From Liolophura sinensis (taxonomy: Eukaryota > Mollusca > Polyplacophora > Chitonida > Chitonidae), in NCBI RefSeq assembly GCF_032854445.1, contig NC_088295.1, forward strand, positions 91,631,805 through 91,695,804: a DNA stretch of 64,000 nt, written 5' to 3'. This document shows positions 1-10,500 of this stretch, piece after piece. The notes under the pieces were generated by a model. That model was not told the origin of the DNA. It saw only the letters and a list, made by a program, of their open reading frames with translations, and did not search any database. Positions within the stretch are counted from its first letter, which is position 1. Every line of letters starts with the position of its first letter. A program made the position numbers and the translations under genes.

Positions 1-336
1 TAATTTATTCGAAAATCTAATGTCTGAAACTGGTATTGAAGTAAGTAACATATGTACACGGATAGTGAGATTGTCCTGTAGGGAGTTGTTGATGAGGTCG
101 TCCACATAATTAGTCTCAATGTTCGGGCAATGCCAGAAAATGTAAAAAAAATTATGCATTTTTGAAAATAAATCATCTTTTAAGTCACTGTACTCATTGT
201 CTCTAAATGAATAGGACACAAAGCACTCCAGCCGATATGATGCTGGGCATACACATGTAAAGTACCATCGAAGTGGACAACACCACAGATATATCTGTGT
301 TAAATAACCATCATACTCCCTTATTTTCACACGCAT
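1..336 (-). CDS. Hypothetical protein, N-terminal part, runs off left edge
   Basis: An open frame starts at ATG 336-334 and stays open for 112 codons to the window edge; an in-frame TGA lies just upstream (342-340). The peptide starts MRVKIREYDGYL and is rich in Cys, Trp and aromatic residues (for example LWCCPLRWYFTCVC, then FVSYSFRDNEYSDLKDDLF). The complementary strand has many stops here and no satellite is involved. I do not recognise the family. It is convergent with nothing visible and lies opposite to gene A. It could be the 5' coding exon of a minus-strand gene, a fragment of a transposon protein, or chance in AT-rich DNA. Sequence to the left of the window would decide. Confidence 0.3.
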   Translation of the reverse strand, partial: MRVKIREYDGYLTQIYLWCCPLRWYFTCVCPASYRLECFVSYSFRDNEYSDLKDDLFSKMHNFFYIFWHCPNIETNYVDDLINNSLQDNLTIRVHMLLTSIPVSDIRFSNKL

Positions 337-460
337 TAATCACACCGTAATTACTCTGTCAGCTATAATGAACTTATTAATCCCACTGGGTGTTTATGAG
401 TCTACGGACATATCTTCACTTTTGGCTTTCTGAGCCCATTTTAACGGTCTACTACATTCA

Positions 461-1292
461 GAATGACATGTATACGTGTATATCATAGCTTCCCATTCAG
501 TGCAACTGGAATGCAGTATACAATAACAATGACATACAATCTATTACAGGCAGAATGACATATATACGTGTATATCATAGCTTCCCATTCAGTGCAACTG
601 GAATGCAGTATACAATAACAATGACATACAATCTATTACAGGCAGAATGACATATATACGTGTATATCATAGCTTCCCATTCAGTGCAGCTGGAATGCAG
701 TATACAATAACAATGACATACAATCTATTACAGGCAGAATGACATATATACGTGTATATCATAGCTTCCCATTCAGTGCAACTGGAATGCAGTATACAAT
801 AACAATGACATACAATCTATTACAGGCAGAATGACATATATACGTGTATATCATAGCTTCCCATTCAGTGCAGCTGGAATGCAGTATACAATAACAATGA
901 CATACAATCTATTACAGGCAGAATGACATATATACGTGTATATCATAGCTTCCCATTCAGTGCAACTGGAATGCAGTATACAATAACAATGACATACAAT
1001 CTATTACAGGCAGAAATATACGTGTATATCATAGCCTCCCATTCAGTGCAACTGGAATGCAGTATACAATAACAATGACATACAATCTATTACAGGCAGA
1101 ATGACATATATACGTGTATATCATAGCCTCCCATTCAGTGCAACTGGAATGCAGTATACAATAACAATGACATACAATCTATTACAGGCAGAATGACATA
1201 TATACGTATATATCATAGCCTCCCATCCAGTGCAACTGGAATGCAGTATACAATAACAATGACATGCAATCTATTACAAGCAGAATGACCTG
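461..1292. repeat. 92-bp minisatellite, about 9 copies
   Basis: The unit begins GAATGACATATATACGTG and recurs at 461, 553, 645, 737 and onward with near identity. One copy (near 1013) has lost about 8 bases. Each unit contains a short palindromic run, TATATACGTGTATATC. It lies directly upstream of the transmembrane exon of gene A, presumably in its intron. Confidence 0.95.
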
Positions 1293-1343
1293 ACGTTTAC
1301 TTCTCTTAAAACTAGGCTTACTTTTTCACGGACATACTTGCAG

Positions 1344-1517
1344 TTGTAAATGGCTGTCCACCTGTCTGCCAGTTATGTGATAACATGGCCGAGGTCAGTA
1401 AGCGGTTTGGAGGAGGAGATATTGCCGGGGCCGTACTGGGAGGAGCGTGCGGAGGAGCTCTGATGGCTCTTCTCTTCACCTTCATCATACTCCACTGTAC
1501 CGGTTACACACTCACAG
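1344..1517 (+). CDS. Gene A exon: Cys-rich juxtamembrane segment and transmembrane helix
   Basis: The acceptor is CTTGCAG ending at 1343; the donor CAG/gtgagt at 1518 is a perfect consensus match. Both ends are phase 1. The exon encodes a C-x3-C-x2-C stretch, a Gly-rich entry (GGGDIAGAVLGGACGG) and a hydrophobic run (ALMALLFTFIILHC) long enough to cross a membrane once. The exon ends in codons for TGYTLT. A downstream 25-bp satellite repeats this exon end together with its donor. An earlier acceptor (GCCAG at 1373) would also keep the frame, so the exact start is less certain than the end. Confidence 0.75.
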
Positions 1518-4500
1518 GTGAGTATTGGCTACACACTCAGTACTGGTTACACACTCACAGATGAGTACTGGTTACACAGTTACAGGCCAGAAGTGGATAC
1601 ACACTTACAGGTCAGCATTGGCTACACACTCACAAAGTAGTACCGGTTACACATTCACAGGTCATCATTGGTTACACATTCACAAAGTAGTTCTGGTTAC
1701 ACATTCACAGGTCAGCATTGGTGACACACTCACAAAGTAGTACTGGTTACACATCCACAGGTCATCATTGGTTACACATTCACAAAGTAGTTCTGGTTAC
1801 ACATTCACAGGTCATCACTGGTGACACACTCACAAAGTAGTACTGGTTACACATTCACAGGTCATCATTGGTTACACATTCACAAAGTAGTTCTGGTTAC
1901 ACATTCACAGGTCATCACTGGTGACACTCACAAAGTAGTACTGGTTACACATTCACAGATCAGCATTGGTTACACACTAATAGATCAGGTTTGCAAATGA
2001 ACATGTCAAGACATTAAGTGTCAACCGCCTGTTATCGTATCTGCATAAGGCGCTTTTTTAATCTGAATTTGTAGGAAAACCTCGTGCAAATTGTTGTCAG
2101 TTCATATTACCTGTAACACTGTTTAAAAGGTTGCGTCTTTTCATTTTATAGGTTCAAAGGAGAACCGTGTGACAGAAGCAAGAAGGTAGGTTTGGACTGA
2201 TTTGCCTAATTCTATGTGGTTATTCCCAGAAGGCAATTTTGATGGTAATAAGAGAAAAGCCCTATCGTCTGCATTAACTTGGCTGTTTCCTTCGCAATAA
2301 ATAAACCATGAATAAGCTTACTGATGTAAAACCGCAGGCGTGATTGCACTGGTTTGTGTTGTTCTATCTCGCTAACATAAAAATACTAATGTAAAAAGAT
2401 ATCGTGGATGGCTTTAAAGTATGGTTTCCTTTCAATAAAAGGTCCACTCTGACTGTAACAGAAACTGTCAATGTTATTTTAAACCTTGGGGGCCTTAATT
2501 CTCGACCAGTGAAGTCTAACATATTTGCAATCCACATCACGGCATATATGTTTCACCTAATTCCGCGCATGTCACAGTGTTAGGTCGGCGTGTAATTTGC
2601 TACTATTTAAACATTTACATGAAAAGTTAGAGTTACCTGAGGTAAATTGGCAACATACCGTATTTAAATGATTACGTTGACCAAATGCGAACTTTTATAC
2701 TGTTGTCGCTGCTCTCGTTTTACTCTCTGACTGTACGTCTATCACACTGTAGTCGCTGCTCTGGTTGTAGTTTCTGTCCTGTACTCTATCACACTGACGC
2801 CGTGGCTCTGGTTTTACTCTCCATGCTGTATGTTTATCACCCTGTCGTCGCTGCTCTGGGTTTACCCTCTGTGCTGTATACATCTACCACACTGTCGTCG
2901 CTGCTTTCGTTTTACTCTCTGTGTTGTACGCCTATCACACTGTCGTTGCTGCTCTGGTTTTACCCTCTGTGCTGTACTCATTCACACTGTCGTGGCCGCT
3001 CTAGCTTTGCTCTCTGTGCTGTACTCTATCACACTGTCGTCGCTGCTCTGATTTTACTCTCTGCGTTGTATATCTATCACACTGTCGACCCTCCTCGTGT
3101 TTTACTCTCTGTGCTGTACCTCCACCACACTATCGTGGCTGCTCTGGTTTTACTCTCTGTACTGTACATTATTACACTATCGTGGTTGCTCTGGTTTTAC
3201 TCTCTGTGCTGTACTCTATCACACCGCCGCTGCTCTGATTTTACTTGCTGTAATCTATGTCTATCACACTGTCCTGGCTGCTCTAGTTTTACTCTCCGTG
3301 CTGTACGTCTACCACACTGTCGTAGCTGCTCCAGTTTTACTCTCTGTGCTGGACTCTACCACACTGTCATGGCTGCTCAGGTTTTACTCTCCGTGCTGTA
3401 CGTCTATCACACCGTTGCTGCTCGTGTTTTACTTGCTGTACTCTATGTCTTTCACACTGTCGTCGCTGCTCAGGGTTTACCCTCTGTGCTGTACGTCTAC
3501 CACAATGTCGTAGCTGCTCTAGTTTTACTCCCTGTGCTGCACTCTACCACACTGTCATGGCTGCTCAGGTTTTACTCTCCTTGCTGTACGTCTATCATAC
3601 TACCATCTCTTCTCCGGTTTTACTCTCTGTGCTGTATGTCTATCACACTGTCGTCCCTGTACTGGTTTTACTCTCTGTGGTGTACGTCTGTCACACTGTA
3701 GTCGCTGCTCTGGGTTTACTCTCTCTGCTGTACTTTACCACACTCTCGTCCCTGCTCTGGTTTTATTCCCTGTGCTGTACATCTATCACAGTCGTCGCTG
3801 CTCTGGGTTTGCTCTTTGTGCTGTACTCTATCACACTGTCGTGGCTGCTCTGGTTTTACTCTCTGTGCTGTACTCTATTACACTGTCGTGGCCGCTCTAA
3901 TTTTACTCTTTGTGCTGCAGTCTACCACACTGTCGTGACTGCTCTGGTTTTACTCTCCGTGCTGGACATCTATCACACTGTCGTCGCTGCTCTGGTTTTA
4001 CGCTCTGTACTATACATCTATCACACTGTCGTCCCTGCTCGTGTTTTACTCTATGTGCTGTACGTCTACCACACTGTCGTCGCTGCTCTGGTTTTACTCT
4101 CTGTGCTGTACGTCTATCACACCATCGCCGCTGCTCTGGTTTTACCCTCCGTGCTGTAGGTCTATCACACCGTCACCGCTGCTCTCGTTTTCTCTCTGTA
4201 GTGCAGTTAATTATATTACATAGGATACTGGATGAATACTAATTCAGTGTGGGCTTAACATTCAGTTGTTGAGGTCAAATGATGTAAAATGTGACAGGAT
4301 GGGGTGTCATGTCTGGTGTCTTCGGCATGATGCTTCAGTTGTTTTTAAACGTTTAAATTCAAAAATCGCCGCACAAGAAAAAAACCAAGCATTTAACGTA
4401 TGTTATCCAGTCACCACCACAGAAAAGTGTAACGTGTTAGTGCGTAATCAATGCTGACTTGTTCTGTACTGGCTTGTTCTGTGCCCACTTGGGGAGTCGG

Positions 4501-7500
4501 TCGGCGTCGAGTGGTTGAGGTGCTGGACTTTCAACCAAGTCGGACCCACAATGTGTGGGTTAAAACACGCGCGTAAACAGGGAATTTACAGTTTCTGAGG
4601 CCATTGTGACAGTAAGAAGTTGACGACGCTCATGTGACCGTTTTCACAGTCTGTCAGTCCATGTTATCTTCCATCGATTTTGGGGCCTTTGTGACAGTAA
4701 GCAGTTGTCGACGATCTTGTGGCCGTTTTCACAGTCTGTCAGTCCATGTTATCTTCCATCGTTTTTCTGGCCATTGTGACAGTAAGCAGTTGACGACGAT
4801 CATGTGGCTGTTTTCACAGTCTGTCAGTCTATGTTATTTTCCATCGTTTCAGAGGCCATTGTGACAGTAAGCAGTTGACGACGATCATGTGGCTGTTTTC
4901 ACAGTCTGTCAGTCTATGTTATTTTCCATCGTTTCAGAGGCCATTGTGACAGTAAGCAGTTGACGACGATCATATGGCCGTTTTCACAGTTTGTCAGTCC
5001 TTGTTATTTTCCATCGTTTCTGAGGCCATTGTGACAGTAAGCAGCTGACGACGTTCATGTGACCGTTTTCACAGTCTGTCAGTCCATGTTATTTTCCACT
5101 GTTTCTGAAGCCATTGTGACAGTAAGCAGTTGACGATGATCATGTGACCGTTTTTACAGTCTGTCAGTCCATGTTACCTTCCATCGTTTCTGAGGTCATT
5201 GTGACAGTAAGCAGTTGACGACGATCATGTGACCGTTTTCACAGTCTGTCAGTCCATGTTATCTTCCATCGTTTCAGAGGCCATTGTGACAGTAAGCAGT
5301 TGACGACGATCATGTGACCGTTTTCACAGTCTGTCAGTCCATGTTATCTTCCATCGTTTCTGAGGCCATTGTGACAGTAAGCAGCTGACGACGTTCATGT
5401 GACCGTTTTCACAGTCTGTCAGTCCATGTTATTTTCCACTGTTTCTGAAGCCATTGTGACAGTAAGCAGTTGACGATGATCATGTGACCGTTTTTACAGT
5501 CTGTCAGTCCATGTTATCTTCCATTGTTTCTGAGGTCATTGTGACAGTAAGCAGTTGACGACGATCATGTGACCGTTTTCACAGTCTGTCAGTCCATGTT
5601 ATCTTCCATCGTTTCTGAGGCCATTGTGACAGTAAGCAGTTGACGATGATCATGTGACCGTTTTCACAGTCTGTCAGTCCATGTTATCTTCCATCGTTTC
5701 TGAGGCCATTGTGACAGTAAGCAGATGACGATGATCATGTGACCGTTTTCACAGTCTGTCAGTCCATGTTATCTTCCACCGTTTCTGAGGCCATTGTGAC
5801 AGTAAGCAGATGACGATGATCATGTGACCGTTTTCACAGTCTGTCAGTCCATGTTATCTTCCACCGTTTCTGAGGCCATTGTGACAGTAAGCAGATGACG
5901 ACGATCATGTGGCCGTTTTCACAGTCTGTCACTCCATGTTATTTTCCATCGTTTCTGAGGCCATTGTGACAGTAAGCAGCTGAGGACGTTCATGTTGCCG
6001 TTTTGACAGTTTGTCAGTCTGTGTTATTTTCCATCGTTTCTGAGGCCATTGTGACAGTAAGCAGCTGACAACGCTCATGTTACCGTTTTGACGGTCTGCC
6101 AGTCCATGTTATCTACCATCGTTTCTGAGGCCATTGTGACAGTAAGCAGTTGACGACGATCATATGGCCGTTTTCACAGTCTGTCAGTCCATGTTATTTT
6201 CCATCGTTTCTGAGGCCATTGTGACAGTAAGCAGTTGACGACTATCATATGGCCGTTTTCACAGTCTGTCAGTCCATGGTATCTTCCACAGACCATGCAT
6301 ACCTGAACGTCGGACGATGGAAAGTCTATCAATAACTTGCCAAAGGTCTGTAATTTACCTCGAGCACTCCGGTTTTCCCAACCCATTATGCTTTAAAATA
6401 TATGTAAAACAATTGAGAATTGCGTTAAACCAAAAAAAATAAATGGATAAATGGACAAAGCTTGACAAAACGCTTTCCTTTTCTAGACACAGGGTAGCTT
6501 GTGAAACAGAAAGGAGTTAAAGTCAAAGTTGAAGAAGTGTTCCCACACTAAGAACTCCGTTGTCATCAAAATATTTTGTCACCATTTCTGAAATTATCTC
6601 AGTGTAGACACATTTTTTTAATACGGACAGCTATTCACTTAAGCCACTGAACCAATGGCATGGGTCACTAGCACAGATAACTGTGTACCACTGCATATGT
6701 ACTGTACACCCTTGGTAGCCTGGAGTGCAGTGACCTTGGCAAGCCGTTTTGGCTTGTTCTTCATGAAAACACAGATGATCTTCTCCATGTCAGTCTCTTC
6801 CACTTTCGCTCCATGACAAATATCAGAAATATAAAACCTTTTTTCATTTTGTTCATACAAGGTGACCACATTACTCATTGTGACTTACTTGATGGAGGTA
6901 TTTATTTATTTATTTAATTGGTGTTTTGCTCCGTTTTCAAGAATATTTTCCATTATGGTAAGTGGAAACCGGGCAGAGCCCGAGGGAAATCTGCGACCGC
7001 ATTGGTGAGAGACTCCTGGGTCATTACGCTACGCTAGCGCGCTAACCAGCTGAGCCACGGAAGCCCCACTTGATGGAGGTAAGAAGTGATGCTGATAATA
7101 ATCATGTTTATGTGATGTTACTCTTCAGGTATGTCCAGCAGAGCCACCCGCCAAGACAACACCACTCAGATCCAACAGGTGAGTTGGAAAACATGTCTAG
7201 AAACTATCGCTTATGGGACCGTCTGCCACTCTGTCTTTATCATCTGATCTTACATAACTAAGGCATGTGATTTCGTCGCCGCTCTGGGTTTCTTCCCGTC
7301 CATATCTTTTATTATATAAATATAATTTATTATCGGCCTATAGGATCATTGAAATTTACATTACACACAAATTTGCAATGTATCACCATTTGATCCAGCG
7401 ACTTTTTCTGACGATTCGGAGCTGACTCTTTTGCAGTGACTCAAGAACCAGAAAGAGACGCAACCATCAATGAAGATCCTAGCTGCGCAATGGCAGAAGG

Positions 7501-10500
7501 TATATTCAGCAAAATCTCACATACTGACAGCAAAAGTAACTCCTGAGGCCCGTTCTACAAGGCGTGGGTTACTGTGCGACAGTCGCAACTGTTATGGCAA
7601 CGTATCACATTAGTATGTGTTACGATGACAATTACGCTTGCGCAAATTGTCGCAGGCTTTGTGGAACAAGCTCCTGATGTTACACGGCGCTATTGTTTTC
7701 GTCCTCCACTAGATACAGATAAAACCTTAAATTGAACAGTGCGAGATCCGTTTAAAATTAATTACACTCCCTCCCCATCTTATTTTGTTTATAAAAAAAA
7801 TGAAGATTGCGCAGTGGACTTATCAGATCAACCCTTTTAAAGTCTGTGAAACGTAAAAGTAGTATTATCCTTATATTGCCTATTGTTTGTCGGTTTCTGT
7901 TTCTTTGTAGTGTCACCAGACTACTATAATGTTCAACAAGATTCCACAGGTAGGTGTTACATGGAGCACACATGTATCGTTCACTTGTTTGAAGTTCCAT
8001 CGGAACAGTAAAACACGATCCATAGAAACATAACTGGTAGGTGATCTCAGGTCAGTTCACTTGTTTGAAGTTTCATCGGAACACTACCACATGATCCATG
8101 GAAACATGGCTGGTATGTGATACCAGGTCAGTTCACTGGTTTGCTGGTTGAGGTTTCATCGGAATAGTACAACACGATCCATAGAAACATAACTGGTAGG
8201 TGATCTCCGGTCAGTTCACTTATTTGAGGTTTCATCGGAGCAGTACCACATGGTAACATGGCTGGTATGTGATACCAGGTCAGTTCACTGGTTTGAGGTT
8301 CCATCGGAATAGTAGAACACGGTCTATAAAACATAACTGGTAGGTGATCTTAGGTCAGTTCACTTGTTTGAAGTTTCATCGGAACACTACCACATGATCC
8401 ATGGAAACATGGCTGGTATGTGATACCAGGTCAGTTCACTGGTTTGTTGGTTGAGGTTTCATCGGAATATTACAACACAATCCATGGAAAGATGGATTTT
8501 AGGTGAACCCAGGTCAGTTCACTGGTTTTTGTACAATAATGAAGTCGACACCAGTCATGTAGATCAATTCTTTGGTTTGCTGTTTCATGGGACTGTAAGT
8601 TCCAGTCTGCCAACTAATCCCGTTTAACTGCAGCTATCACATATTCTCAAGCGATCGGAACACATTTTTCTCTGAGTTCACCGCAGCCGTCCGTCATCAT
8701 AACACGTGAACTTACAGACTTCGCATTGTCAAGACCGCCATCGTATAAGTGAAATATTGTTGAGTACGGCATAAAACACCATTTAAATGAATAAACATTG
8801 TCAAGAGACCTGAACAAATTTGCTCCATACCTTGAAAAGCAGTCTGATCGCATCAGTCTAAAGTCCAACGCTCTGGAGTTCAACTCAGCCGCCAACTATG
8901 CCTAATAATTTTTCTCTAAGATCTACTTCTTCCACTACTTGATATTGCCACACTTGGTGGTTAAAGATTTTGCAGTGATAATGCAGATCTCTGGTATATT
9001 TATCATTCTTTTCATGTTTTCAGTCAATGCCCCATACCAGATGATAGATCATGCAGCTCAGTCCGGTAGGTGATCGTTATTGTCAGTATTGTGTTGTATT
9101 GTATTGTATTGTATTGTCAGTTGTCAGTATGTATAACATCAAGTTATTTTATGATGGATTCATTACACACAGCTTTAAGGATATGTTAAATGTCTGTAGT
9201 GGTAACATGCGATTTAACACGTCACAGTGACACACTTTACATGTAGTGATCAGTATCTGATAAAACACGTCACAATGACACACTGTACAGGTAATGATCA
9301 GTATCTTAAAAAACACGTCACAATGACACACTGTACAGGTAATGACCAGTATCTGATATGACACATCACAATGACACACTGTACAGGTAATGATCAGTAT
9401 CTGATATGACACGTCATCATGAAACACTATACAGGTAGTGATCAGTATCTGATATAACACGTCACAATGACACACTGTACAGGTAATAACCAGTATCTGA
9501 TATAACAGGTCACAGGGACATGCACAGGTAATGAAAAGTATCTGATATAACAAGTCACAGTTACAAGCAGTACAGGTAATGACTAGTATCCAATATAACA
9601 CGTCACAATGATAGACTGTAGAGGTAATAATCAATATCTCATTAACTCGTCACAGTGACTTACTGTACAGCTAATGACCAGTATCTGATATAACACGTCA
9701 CGGTTACATGCAGTACAGGTAATGACTAGCATCCAATATTACACGTCACAATGACACGCTGTACAGATAATGACAGTATCTGATACAACACGTCACAATG
9801 ACACAGTGTACAGGTAATAATCAGTATCTCATATAACACGTCACAATGACTTACTGTACAGCTAATGACCAGTACCTCATATAACTCATCACAGTGACAC
9901 ACTGCACAGGTAATGACCAGTATCTCATATAGTATGCCACAATGACACACTGTACAGGTAATGACCAGTATCTGATATAATACGTCACAGTGACGAACTG
10001 AAAAGGTAATAATGAATATTTGATGACACGTCACAATGACACACTATACAAATAATGATTATTATGTGATGTGACGCGTCACATTGACGCACTGTACAGG
10101 TAATGACTAGTATCTGATATAATAGGTCACACTGACGAACTGAAAAGGTATTGATGAATACCTGATGACGCGTCACATTGACACACTGTACAGGTAATGA
10201 CTAGTATCTGATATACAGCGTCACAGTGACACACTGTACAGGTATTGATCAGTATCTGATATAACACGTCACAATGACGCACTGTACAGGTAATGACTAG
10301 TATCTGATATAATAGGTCACAGTGACGAACTGAAAAGTTATTGATGAATACCTGATATGGCAGGCCACAATGTCACACTGTGCAGGTAATGACCAGTATG
10401 TGATATATACGCCACAGTGACGAACTGAAAAAGGTAATAATGAACATCTGATATGACACATCACAATAACACACTACACAGGTAATGACCAGTATGTGAT

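Noticed and set aside
36-46. Splice donor GAAGTAAGT at the left edge on the + strand
   Set aside because: The + strand upstream has little open frame and the minus strand is open throughout.
461-1292. CRISPR-like regular repeats
   Set aside because: Head-to-tail satellite without unique spacers, in an animal genome.
2685-3701. 338-codon frame on the + strand
   Set aside because: Product of the 48-bp satellite period; the peptide repeats with the DNA unit and lies inside a gene A intron.
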